From: Zhouia spongiae
GTDB lineage: Bacteria > Bacteroidota > Bacteroidia > Flavobacteriales > Flavobacteriaceae
Reading direction: 5' to 3'
NCBI RefSeq assembly: GCF_022760175.1
Contig: NZ_CP094326.1
Coordinates: 868,001-932,000 of the forward strand
Length of the DNA stretch: 64,000 bases
Part shown: in pieces, positions 43,772-52,047 of the stretch
How positions within the stretch are numbered: position 1 is the first letter of the stretch
Layout: every line of letters begins with the position of its first letter
Notes under the pieces: generated by a model
Told to the model about the DNA's origin: nothing
Seen by the model: the letters and a program-made list of their open reading frames with translations, nothing else
Database searches by the model: none
Made by a program: the position numbers and the translations under genes

Positions 43772-46243
43772 ATGGATTTTTCTAAAAGTAAAATTACTCT
43801 TAAGGTTCTGATCAGCTATATTGTACTCGGAGTACTCTCATTTATAGTAGGCCATTTCGTTTTTGCGGAAATTGATGCATATACGCAATTACAAAAAGAT
43901 AATGCAGCTGATCAGAATAAGATCTTACATGTGGGTAAGGTTTTGAGCCTGATTTACGAAAATGACGGCCTGGCCAGAACAGCCATTCAATCTAAATCAT
44001 GGGAACCTTTTGATGAATACAAAACCATGAACGATAGCTTGAATATTGAAATAGATTCTTTAAGCCTCTTGCTCAACACCAAAGATCAAACATACTTACT
44101 CGACAGTATTAAAATCCTTATTTCCAAAAAAGAAAGCAATATACAAAGCCTCAAAACCCTAAAATCTCAAGACACCACCGAAGCCATTATCTTAAGAACC
44201 CTTGACAAACTTCGCTCTATGGAATCTTCTTTAGGAAGGCTTACCATAAAAGATTTTGTCAGCAATCCGGAAAATTTGGATTCCAGAACCAAGGGTGCCC
44301 TGGATAAATACATTGCCTATTTAAACGAAAATGCACCAAAAGATACCAGCAATACCATTAATGAAAAAACCCTGGATTCTGTATTTAAAGCTTCAACCAA
44401 AGCCTTAGAAGAGCTGCAAACCAGTTCTTCTAAACAACAAGCATCTATCGTCCGTCAGGAAAATAAACTCATCGCCAACGACCTGTTGATTTCCCAACAA
44501 ATCAGAAAGATACTATCTGCGGTTGAAGAAGAGGTCATTGCTTATTCGAATGAGATATCCCTGCAAAGAAAAACAGCTATCGACAGAAGTAAAGATATCA
44601 TAACATGGGCTGCTATAGCGGGTATCGGACTTATTATTCTTTTTTCTGTTCTGATATTAAATGACTTCTGGAAGAGTCAACGTTATCGGAAAGAGCTGGA
44701 AAAAACCACTAAAAAGGCCCAGTTACTGGCCAACACCAGAGAACAATTGGTAAACATGGTTAGCCATGACCTCAGATCGCCGCTGAGTACCATTGTAGGT
44801 TATGGAGAGTTATTGCAAAAATCGCTACAGAACAAAAAAAAAAGCGTCCATTACATCAACAAAATAAAGAACTCTTCTGCGTACATGAATCGCCTGGTCG
44901 AAGATTTACTTGACTATTCCAGACTGGAGGCCGGAAAAATCGCTTTAGAAGAAGTTAGTTTTAATCTGGATGCGGTTATCAGAGAAAGTGCTCAAAACAC
45001 CCGGCAGCAATACAATAGCAAACCGATAGATCTTCACTTTGAAATCGACACTTCACTGAAGAATAATATAATTAGCGACCCCTACAGAATAAAACAGATA
45101 CTTCACAACTTAATAGGCAATGCTTATAAATTCACCGAGAAAGGTTCGGTAACAATCAAAGCATACATCGACAGGAATACCAAATATGGCAAGTCGCTCC
45201 TGTCTGTTGAGGTTATAGACACAGGGATTGGCATCAGGGAGGAAAATCAAGACCTGGTTTTTAGCGAATTCACTCAAGTTGATGAGGATATAAAGAAAAA
45301 GAAAAACGGTTACGGGCTCGGGTTAGCGATCTCCAAAAAGCTGGCTCAATTATTAAAAGGTGACCTGACCTTTACAAGTGAAGCCGGGACAGGCAGTTGT
45401 TTTAAACTGATTGTTCCCATAAGGTTTTCTGACAATATCCATAAAGAGAAAACTTCCGGCAGTAAAGAAGGGTTCGCTGTTCCGTTTTCTGAATTAAACC
45501 TCAAGGCCATAGTCATTGATGATGACGACACCTTACGTAGCCTAATAGCAGAAACCCTTTCTGCTAACAACTGTACCGTATACACCTGTAAAGATGGTAC
45601 TGAAGCAATTGAACTTATCAGAGAGAAGGAATTCGACTTCATTATAACTGACATACAATTGCCTAAAATGAATGGTTTCCGGTTTGTTGAACTTTTGAAA
45701 AAAGAACTATTGACTGGTTCGGACAAGCCTATAATTGCCATAACCGGCAGGAAGGATATCGATAAGGCTTTCTACAGATCCAACGGATTTTCGGAAATTA
45801 TATTTAAACCTTTTACATCGGATGAATTAATACAAAACATAGCTCCTTTTTTTGTTAAAGGACACAAAAAAAAGCAACAGCCCGATAACAACCCGGCGAA
45901 TCGACAAGGCAAGAACCCCACGATCGATCTTAGGAGTTTAAAATCGTTTGTTCCTGATGAAGATTCACTCAAAGAAATCTTAAAGGTGTTTGTTCAGGAT
46001 ACAAAAAAGAACTTAACCCTGCTTGACACTGCCCTGAATACTCAAAACTTTGAACGTATTAAGGCTATCAGCCATAAAATGCTGACAATGTTTAAGCAAC
46101 TTGAAGCACATGGGGTGACAACAATTTTACATTCATTGGAAAACACAGACTCCCGACATGAAAAAACAGTTGAAAGACAATTAGAATCTTTACATCAGGA
46201 AGTCCAAACAGTACTAGATGAGCTGGATAAAATAATTAATTGA
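43772..46243 (+). CDS. Hybrid sensor kinase with HK, REC and HPt modules (copy 2)
   Basis: An 823-residue paralogue of the preceding kinase, with matching modules along its whole length. It has membrane helices near residues 10-31 and 279-298, H332 in 'NMVSHDLRSPLSTIVG', a receiver with the Asp of 'ITDIQLPKMNG', and an HPt-like end with 'ISHKMLTMFKQLEA'. The sensor region is also alike ('QKDNAADQNK' in both near residue 45), so both may see related signals. The ATG at 43772 is preferred over the TTG at 43766. The last 8 bp overlap the end of the convergent NtrC-type regulator. Confidence 0.92.
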   Translation: MDFSKSKITLKVLISYIVLGVLSFIVGHFVFAEIDAYTQLQKDNAADQNKILHVGKVLSLIYENDGLARTAIQSKSWEPFDEYKTMNDSLNIEIDSLSLLLNTKDQTYLLDSIKILISKKESNIQSLKTLKSQDTTEAIILRTLDKLRSMESSLGRLTIKDFVSNPENLDSRTKGALDKYIAYLNENAPKDTSNTINEKTLDSVFKASTKALEELQTSSSKQQASIVRQENKLIANDLLISQQIRKILSAVEEEVIAYSNEISLQRKTAIDRSKDIITWAAIAGIGLIILFSVLILNDFWKSQRYRKELEKTTKKAQLLANTREQLVNMVSHDLRSPLSTIVGYGELLQKSLQNKKKSVHYINKIKNSSAYMNRLVEDLLDYSRLEAGKIALEEVSFNLDAVIRESAQNTRQQYNSKPIDLHFEIDTSLKNNIISDPYRIKQILHNLIGNAYKFTEKGSVTIKAYIDRNTKYGKSLLSVEVIDTGIGIREENQDLVFSEFTQVDEDIKKKKNGYGLGLAISKKLAQLLKGDLTFTSEAGTGSCFKLIVPIRFSDNIHKEKTSGSKEGFAVPFSELNLKAIVIDDDDTLRSLIAETLSANNCTVYTCKDGTEAIELIREKEFDFIITDIQLPKMNGFRFVELLKKELLTGSDKPIIAITGRKDIDKAFYRSNGFSEIIFKPFTSDELIQNIAPFFVKGHKKKQQPDNNPANRQGKNPTIDLRSLKSFVPDEDSLKEILKVFVQDTKKNLTLLDTALNTQNFERIKAISHKMLTMFKQLEAHGVTTILHSLENTDSRHEKTVERQLESLHQEVQTVLDELDKIIN

Positions 46244-47573
46244 TATCATACTCCTTTAATTTGTTGTACAGGGTCTTCCGGGTAATTCTCAAGAGTTTTG
46301 CGGCCTGGGTTTTATTATTGGAAGCCTCTTTTAGTGCCCTTATAATCAGGTCTCTTTCGTGCTCTTTCGTTGAAAATTCAATCACTTTCTTTTCAGCATT
46401 ACTAATTTCTACGGGCAAAACCTCCGGAGGAACGAATTCCGCTTGTGTCAGCAACACAGCTCTTTTTATCACATTTGAAAACTCCCGCAGGTTTCCGGGC
46501 CATCTGTACTTTTGAAAGCAGGTTATGGTTTCGTCGCTGAACCCTATAACATTTTTGTTCAGCTGTTCATTGGCCCGTTCAAGAAAGTAATCGGCAAACA
46601 GTAACAGGTCTTCTTTTCGGTCAGACAGGCTTGGAACGCCAATTGAAAATTCATTCAGACGATGGTACAGATCTTCCCTGAAATCACCGCGGTTTACGGC
46701 TTTCTGGAGGTCTTCATTGGTAGCTGTAACCAATCGTATATCTACATCGATCTCAATATTACTCCCGATAGGTTTAATTTTTCGTTCCTGTAATGCCCTT
46801 AAAAGCTGAATCTGATTTTCGTAAGAAAGATTTCCGACTTCATCCAGAAAAAGGGTACCCCCGTTAGCTGCTGCAAAATGTCCGGACTTATCATTTACAG
46901 CTCCAGTGAAAGACCCCTTCACATGCCCGAAAAATTCACTTGCGGCTATTTCTTTCGGAATCGCCCCGCAATCGACAGCGATAAAAGGTTGATCGCTCCT
47001 ATGGCTATTCATATGGATCGCCTTGGCTACCACTTCTTTTCCTGTTCCGCTTTCACCAGTGACCAATACCGACATGTTGGTAGGTGCTACCAGTTTTATA
47101 AATTCATTTAATTTTTTGGATGCAGCGCTGATACCTTCCACAAAAGACGTACCCTCAGTATTTTTGCTTACAGGCTTCTCCTTTATTACCTTAGGAACCA
47201 CCGCTTCATTTTCTTCTCCTTTTACAGCATTCTTTATAACGTTGAGAACCTCGTCCTGATTAAACGGCTTGGATATGTAATCAAAAGCCCCCAGCTTCAT
47301 AGCCTGTACTGCCGAAGGCACCTCGGCATAGCCTGTCATCATAATAATCGGCAGGGAAGGATCCGTCTCTTTCATCTTTTCCAGCAATTCCAGACCACTT
47401 CCATCGGGCAACCTTAAATCCGTAAATATCAGATCGTATTTTTCCGCCTTTAACTTTGTAAATGCCTTTTCTATAGAATGCGCAATTTCAACCTGAAAAT
47501 CCTTTCTTTTTAAAAAGCGTTCAAGCATTACTGAAAAACTAATATCGTCTTCAACTAACAGTATTGATATCAT
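46236..47573 (-). CDS. Sigma-54-dependent response regulator, NtrC family
   Basis: A 445-residue regulator. The receiver domain (residues 1-115) has the phosphoacceptor D52 in 'FTDLRLPDGSG' and Lys in 'ISKPF'. The AAA+ domain has Walker A GESGTGKE at 173-180 and the sigma-54 contact loop GSFTGA at 220-225, a common variant of GAFTGA. A Fis-type helix-turn-helix ends the protein ('NNKTQAAKLLRITRKTLYNK'). The ATG at 47573 is preferred because it begins the receiver. It lies convergent to the hybrid kinases and is the natural end point of their phosphorelay. Confidence 0.94.
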   Translation of the reverse strand: MISILLVEDDISFSVMLERFLKRKDFQVEIAHSIEKAFTKLKAEKYDLIFTDLRLPDGSGLELLEKMKETDPSLPIIMMTGYAEVPSAVQAMKLGAFDYISKPFNQDEVLNVIKNAVKGEENEAVVPKVIKEKPVSKNTEGTSFVEGISAASKKLNEFIKLVAPTNMSVLVTGESGTGKEVVAKAIHMNSHRSDQPFIAVDCGAIPKEIAASEFFGHVKGSFTGAVNDKSGHFAAANGGTLFLDEVGNLSYENQIQLLRALQERKIKPIGSNIEIDVDIRLVTATNEDLQKAVNRGDFREDLYHRLNEFSIGVPSLSDRKEDLLLFADYFLERANEQLNKNVIGFSDETITCFQKYRWPGNLREFSNVIKRAVLLTQAEFVPPEVLPVEISNAEKKVIEFSTKEHERDLIIRALKEASNNKTQAAKLLRITRKTLYNKLKEYDIN

Positions 47574-47664
47574 AAAATTCTGTAGCATTTGATAAGGTGT
47601 CTTGTTATTCGACCACCCATGAATTCAATATACTTACGATAAATAATATCAAAAAAGATGTTAA

Positions 47665-47704
47665 AAAAGAAAAAAGAAAGGGAGATGTAATCATTACACC
47701 TCCC
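47665..47704 (-). terminator. Terminator of the PepSY-like gene pair
   Basis: On the minus strand GGGAGGTGTAA, a 3-nt loop and TTACATCTCCC (one G-U pair) are followed by a T-rich tract. It separates the PepSY-like genes from the response regulator gene in the same direction. Confidence 0.75.
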
Positions 47705-47733
47705 CTTCAACAAATGGATAGATAAACCTAAAA

Positions 47734-48042
47734 TTACTCCTTTTCAATCCAATTGCCATTTTTATCGGCATAGAGCGTAAGCTTTGCCTCATTATGGCTC
47801 ACCACCAGTTTATATTCATCGTTTTCATTCACGTAGGCCCTGTCTATGGTAGCACCTGCGTAATCCTTATTTACTGCTTTTGTAACCGCTTCCGGAAGTT
47901 TAGACACTTCGATCTCCTTAAATTCTTCCTGAGCTCTCATTACATCTTCCATAACTCCATCATGGAATATTACCGGGGTCGCTGCAAAAGTTGAGAAACT
48001 CCCCAACGTGATTGCCGTAACAACTGCTAACTTTTTCATCAT
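47734..48042 (-). CDS. PepSY-like secreted protein (copy 2)
   Basis: A 102-residue protein with a signal peptide (MMKKLAVVTAITLGSFSTFAA) and a single small PepSY-like domain ('EVSKLPEAVTKAVNKDYAGA' then 'AYVNENDEYKLVVS' and 'LYADKNGNWI'). It is a clear paralogue of the protein encoded 61 nt upstream. PepSY-like proteins in Bacteroidota are periplasmic; some inhibit or sense, but no role is established. Two ATG codons in tandem make the start ambiguous by one residue. Confidence 0.85.
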   Translation of the reverse strand: MMKKLAVVTAITLGSFSTFAATPVIFHDGVMEDVMRAQEEFKEIEVSKLPEAVTKAVNKDYAGATIDRAYVNENDEYKLVVSHNEAKLTLYADKNGNWIEKE

Positions 48043-48102
48043 TGCTTTTTTTTTTAAAAAATTTGTGGTTAAATATAAGTTTGGGGGATTTAAAGAGGGA
48101 TA

Positions 48103-48396
48103 CTATTTTTTAATCCAGTTACCCTCTTTATCGGCATACAAGGTTTTTGTAGCATCGTCCTTACTGATCTCCAGCTTATATTCTTCTTTATCATTTACAT
48201 AAGCTTTCTCAATTTTAGCTCCCGCAAAATCTTTTTGCACCGCTTCTGCAACTGCTGTCGGAAGTTTAGATATTTCAATCTCTTTAAATTCTTCCTGAGC
48301 TACTACCTCGGTATTGTGCTGAACTAATACCGGAGTTGCAGCGAATGCAGTTAAACCGCCTAAAACTATTGCTAATGTTAAAACAACTTTTTTCAT
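48103..48396 (-). CDS. PepSY-like secreted protein (copy 1)
   Basis: A 97-residue protein with a signal peptide (MKKVVLTLAIVLGGLTAFAA) and one PepSY-like domain. The core 'EEFKEIEISKLP' and 'YADKEGNWI' are shared with the downstream gene, indicating tandem duplication. It is upstream of the sigma-54-dependent regulator on the same strand, with a terminator between, and a weak sigma-54-like sequence lies 46 nt before its start. It is a plausible target of the adjacent phosphorelay, by inference. Confidence 0.85.
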   Translation of the reverse strand: MKKVVLTLAIVLGGLTAFAATPVLVQHNTEVVAQEEFKEIEISKLPTAVAEAVQKDFAGAKIEKAYVNDKEEYKLEISKDDATKTLYADKEGNWIKK

Positions 48397-48441
48397 AACT
48401 TCTAATTTTTAATGTTATTAATTTTTGATTTCGCTAGTAAT

Positions 48442-48461
48442 AGTGAAAAAGTTGTTCCAAA
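48442..48461 (-). promoter_or_regulatory. Weak sigma-54-like -24/-12 sequence upstream of the PepSY-like pair
   Basis: On the minus strand TTTGGAACAACTTTTTCACT has GG and, ten bases later, TC where the consensus has GC. The -24 half (TTGGAAC for TTGGCAC) is good and the -12 half is poor. Its position before these genes beside an NtrC-type regulator is the main reason to list it. Confidence 0.3.
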
Positions 48462-48475
48462 TAACCGGGAAGCAC

Positions 48476-48518
48476 AAAAAAAACAACTAACGTGCTTTAT
48501 TTCAGCTAGTTAGTTGTT
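48476..48518 (-). terminator. Intrinsic terminator of the DUF4301 gene
   Basis: On the minus strand AACAACTAAC and GTTAGTTGTT pair around a 17-nt loop and run into T8. It lies about 77 nt after the DUF4301 stop. Confidence 0.8.
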
Positions 48519-48594
48519 CCTGGATTCATGTACCTTATGTGTAAATATGTGTAACCGGACTGTGTAGTTGTATAAAAATTACACACTTAACTGT

Positions 48595-50145
48595 TTACTG
48601 ATGAGGAGGTTTTAAAAGGTCGTTAACGGTTTTAACCGGATTAAAGGTTATTAAAGGCACCTCTACAAAAATAGTGTTCCAGTTGGCCATTGCTCCGTTC
48701 CACAACCCTGGTAGCTCTAATGCCTTCAATGATTTACCGTCTTTGGTTTTTTCTGTAATGAAACCCTGCTTCGGGTTTGTGAACCCGGTAAGATCGTACT
48801 TTTCTCCTTTATAATTCTTGGTACTGCATACCAGGTCTACAGGATTAAAATGCGTAGAAGTTTTTAAAATTGAATTTTGCTTGCTATTAGAAATATCTAT
48901 CTGTGCCGATTCTATAATCTGAAGGGAAATATTACCGTCTTCATCTTTAATCCAGAAAGGTCCTCCTCCCGGTTCTCCTTCATTCTTCACCATTCCGCAA
49001 ACCCGGATAGGGCGGTCTAACTTTTCTTTTAGATATTCCACCTGATACACTTCTTTGTATTTATCGAAATCGGCTTTGACCATTACATTTAATTCATTTT
49101 CTATAAATTCTTTAATGATCTCAATTCTGTAATTGTCTATTGACGGCTGATCCAGTTCTCTCCTGAAAGCATAAGACCTCTCCTGAATGTCCAATAACAA
49201 ACCGGCCAGCATTTTTTTATATTTTGCGATCTCCTCACGCAAACGGGCAACAACCACATTATCTATATTTTTTATGAAAATAATATCGCCTTCCTGTTCG
49301 TTCAGGTTTTCTATGAGTGCTCCATGACCCGCAGGCCTGAATAATAAAGTATTACCAGGTTCCCTGAACGGTTTGTTATTTAAATCTACGGCTATCGTGT
49401 CAGTAGACTTCTTCTGGTATGAAAAAGAAATCGAAAAAGACACCCCGGTATCCTTTTCTACCTTTTTTTCTATTCTTTCAAATTCTTCATCAAATTTATG
49501 AGCATGATCCTCCGATATCGTAAAGTGCAGATAAGCCTCTCCTTTAGAAGCTGCATACAAAGCAGCTTCATACAGATGCTCTTCAAAAGCAGTCATGTTC
49601 TCAGATTCATATTTATGAAAAGGAATCAATCCTTTAGGATATCCCCCATAGTTCAGGCCGCTGTCCTGTAACATCTCTTTCACAAAATAATACTTTTGCA
49701 GGTCGTCCGTAAGTGAACTATAGCCGGTATGTTTACCCAGCACTCCCTTCATCACTTCTTCATAAAACGGAAATTTCTCTACACCTATAAAAAAAGTACT
49801 TACCATTGAAGAACCTGTCCTGTTTATATATGCATTTACAGATTCGTCATAGGGATCAAATTCTTTTAAGAACTTAAAAAGCTCCTTAAACATCCGGGTT
49901 GCAGCTCCGGAAGCCGGCACAAACTTCAACAACCTCAAATCGTTTTTCGACTGTTCAAACTTCCGGATGTACAGTTCTCTTTTTTTATCATTAAGCTGTT
50001 TTATACCGTTCCCTATGGTTGCACTTGATATTAAGTTTACAAACGGGATTCCTTCTGCAAATGTCTGCAACTGGTCTTCAATCTTACCGATTGCAACACC
50101 ATATTCTTTTATTTGTTCTTTATCCGAAGTACTTAATGATTTCAC
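48595..50145 (-). CDS. DUF4301 family protein, GTG start
   Basis: A 516-residue cytosolic protein of the DUF4301 family. 'LLKFVPASGAATRMFKELF' near residue 75 and 'LLFRPAGHGALIENLN' near residue 270 are strongly conserved-looking glycine-rich segments that could bind a nucleotide or phosphate. 'RVCGMVKNEGEPGGGPFWI' follows later. The only fitting start is a GTG at 50145. The reaction is unknown; the pattern suggests a nucleotidyl-transferase-like enzyme, but this is a guess. Single gene ahead of a terminator, 59 nt downstream of the riboside kinase. Confidence 0.85.
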   Translation of the reverse strand: MKSLSTSDKEQIKEYGVAIGKIEDQLQTFAEGIPFVNLISSATIGNGIKQLNDKKRELYIRKFEQSKNDLRLLKFVPASGAATRMFKELFKFLKEFDPYDESVNAYINRTGSSMVSTFFIGVEKFPFYEEVMKGVLGKHTGYSSLTDDLQKYYFVKEMLQDSGLNYGGYPKGLIPFHKYESENMTAFEEHLYEAALYAASKGEAYLHFTISEDHAHKFDEEFERIEKKVEKDTGVSFSISFSYQKKSTDTIAVDLNNKPFREPGNTLLFRPAGHGALIENLNEQEGDIIFIKNIDNVVVARLREEIAKYKKMLAGLLLDIQERSYAFRRELDQPSIDNYRIEIIKEFIENELNVMVKADFDKYKEVYQVEYLKEKLDRPIRVCGMVKNEGEPGGGPFWIKDEDGNISLQIIESAQIDISNSKQNSILKTSTHFNPVDLVCSTKNYKGEKYDLTGFTNPKQGFITEKTKDGKSLKALELPGLWNGAMANWNTIFVEVPLITFNPVKTVNDLLKPPHQ

Positions 50146-50204
50146 ACGCTTAATTTTTAATAGCTATTGACTGTGATTAAATTACAAAAATCTCAATATT
50201 CGTT

Positions 50205-50771
50205 TTATATTTTCTTTAAAAGGTTGTCTATGCTTTGAACAGCCTTATTGAACCTCTCCTGTTGGTTGCCTTCTATAAGCTTATATGGCATTTTATACTT
50301 ATCTAAAGTATTTTTAAACCTTATAAACATCGATGTCCTCTCCAAAGGTTTATCCCTAAGATCATCGGCCTCCCAGGGTACATCAACATTGGTTAATAAA
50401 TATAGATCGTAAGTATTGGCTAAAGCAAATTTTTCTATGGTTTTATTACAATATTCGTTGTAATACGCTTCGGAATATACTTTTATTTCCAACAGGTTCG
50501 TATCACATATTAAAAGTTTCCCGGCCTTCTTTGCCAAACGGTTCTCTCTTTCCATTTGTCCGACAGCTATAGGCCATAAATCTTCAGGCTGACATACCTC
50601 TTTTTCTTTGTCCCATTTATCCTGTAAATATTCACGCATATATTCCGGAACCAACGCTGTTTTGTAATATGCCGCCAGTTGCCGGGCCAAAGTGGTTTTC
50701 CCGGTAGACTCAGGACCGAACAACACTATTTTAATAATGTTTCCGGACTTTTGTTCAAGCTTTTCTTCCAT
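50205..50771 (-). CDS. NadR-like ribosylnicotinamide kinase (AAA family ATPase)
   Basis: A 188-residue P-loop kinase. Walker A is GPESTGKTT at about residues 19-27. The body ('LVPEYMREYLQD', 'LLICDTNLLEIKVYSE', 'LLTNVDVPWEADDLRD') matches the C-terminal kinase domain of NadR, without the adenylyltransferase or HTH domains. It phosphorylates nicotinamide riboside to NMN in NAD salvage. Its start lies 46 bp inside the end of pnuC, so the two are probably coupled: the transporter brings in the riboside and the kinase traps it. Confidence 0.88.
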   Translation of the reverse strand: MEEKLEQKSGNIIKIVLFGPESTGKTTLARQLAAYYKTALVPEYMREYLQDKWDKEKEVCQPEDLWPIAVGQMERENRLAKKAGKLLICDTNLLEIKVYSEAYYNEYCNKTIEKFALANTYDLYLLTNVDVPWEADDLRDKPLERTSMFIRFKNTLDKYKMPYKLIEGNQQERFNKAVQSIDNLLKKI

Positions 50772-51364
50772 GCCTTGTAACCATAAATAGCTATTATTGT
50801 AAAGAGTAAGTATTGAAATGATGTAAATATCAGTCCTTTATACAGGTACAGAGGAACCGAAATAATATCGCCTATTATCCAGAATATCCAATTCTCCAGT
50901 TTCTTTTTAGCCATTAGCCACATTCCTACAAAAAATATCGCGGTGGTAACGGTGTCTATATAAGCTGTCCAGCTTGTCCATTTTTCGAAGTACCAATAAA
51001 CCAAAAACACGAACAAAAGAGTAGCCACAAAAAGCAATACACTCCAATTTTTCTCGCGTAAATTAATATTCGTAATAGGAACAAAATGCGTTTCATCTAC
51101 TTTACGTGTCCAAAAATACCAACCATAGATACTCATGCTAAAATAATAGGCATTTATCATCATATCTCCCAACAGGCCGTAAACTAATAAAATGTAAACA
51201 AATATGGCGGTACTTATTATTCCGGTAGGATATACCAAAATGTTTTCCCGTTTGGAGTACCAAACACTCAAAAAGCCGAAAATCACTGCAATGATTTCAA
51301 ATATCACAATATGTAACGGAACTCCATCGTACTGTGCAAAAAACCAATCAAAAAAGCTATTCAT
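50726..51364 (-). CDS. pnuC: Nicotinamide riboside transporter PnuC
   Basis: A 212-residue membrane protein with about seven hydrophobic segments. 'FGFLSVWYSKRENILVYPTG' and 'MSIYGWYFW' are PnuC signatures. 'WIFWIIGDIISVPLYLYKG' lies near the end. The ATG at 51364 is preferred over the adjacent TTG. It imports nicotinamide riboside. Some relatives (PnuT) carry thiamine, but the overlap with a NadR-like kinase gene and the absence of a TPP riboswitch favour the riboside. Confidence 0.9.
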   Translation of the reverse strand: MNSFFDWFFAQYDGVPLHIVIFEIIAVIFGFLSVWYSKRENILVYPTGIISTAIFVYILLVYGLLGDMMINAYYFSMSIYGWYFWTRKVDETHFVPITNINLREKNWSVLLFVATLLFVFLVYWYFEKWTSWTAYIDTVTTAIFFVGMWLMAKKKLENWIFWIIGDIISVPLYLYKGLIFTSFQYLLFTIIAIYGYKAWKKSLNKSPETLLK

Positions 51365-51476
51365 CAAAAAATAATGTTATTATCATAAAGTTGTTATTAC
51401 TTTATCGCTACACAAAACTAATTATTATATTACTTTTTTTTATATATTTATTCTTACCAAACTTAAACCAAACCTT

Positions 51477-52037
51477 ATGAAAAAGTATTATTTACTACTG
51501 CTATGTACATTTATTGCCTTAACAACCAATGCTCAGGATACTAACACCGCTGCTCATAGTGTTACTATTAACTTCTCTGAAATTGCCATTGTTGACCTCG
51601 AAAGTGGCGGAAGCACAGATATTACGCTAGATGCTACTGCAGGTGTATCCGAAGCAGGTAATCCTGCGAACTTTGGTACTGTCACAAACAATTCGCTCTG
51701 GCTGAATTATACCAGTATCCTTGGGAACGAAGCCGCCAGATCGATTACAGCTGCTATTACCAACGGAACTGTTCCTGCCGGTATTTCTCTTAATGTTACC
51801 GCGGCAGCAGATGCCGGTAATGGAGACGGAACCACGGGAACTTCTTCAGGATCAGTCGAACTTTCAGGCACCCCTCAGAATCTCATAACCGGAATAGGTA
51901 GTGCCTACACCGGGAATGGTATCAGCAACGGCCATAACCTTACCTATGTGTTGGGCATTGCTGATTTTAGTGCTTTGGACGCCGATAATTCAGGGGCTTT
52001 AATAGAGGTTACTTATACTATTACCGACACCCCTTAA
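51477..52037 (+). CDS. Small exported beta-rich protein, subunit-like (first of a five-gene unit)
   Basis: A 186-residue protein with a clear signal peptide (MKKYYLLLLCTFIALTTNAQ). The mature part is low in charge, rich in Thr, Ser, Gly and Ala, and looks like an all-beta domain. Landmarks are 'EIAIVDLESGG', 'SITAAITNGTVPAGI', 'IGSAYTGNGISNGH' and the C-terminal 'VTYTITDTP'. A paralogue is encoded by the fourth gene of the unit and shares these landmarks. It is the first gene and may encode the major subunit of a surface structure. I recognise no named family. Ten nt separate it from the chaperone-like gene. Confidence 0.8.
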   Translation: MKKYYLLLLCTFIALTTNAQDTNTAAHSVTINFSEIAIVDLESGGSTDITLDATAGVSEAGNPANFGTVTNNSLWLNYTSILGNEAARSITAAITNGTVPAGISLNVTAAADAGNGDGTTGTSSGSVELSGTPQNLITGIGSAYTGNGISNGHNLTYVLGIADFSALDADNSGALIEVTYTITDTP

Positions 52038-52047
52038 CCTTAGACCT

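Noticed and set aside
50726-51364. PnuC as a thiamine transporter (PnuT)
   Set aside because: No TPP riboswitch or thiamine gene is adjacent, and the overlapping gene encodes a NadR-like riboside kinase.
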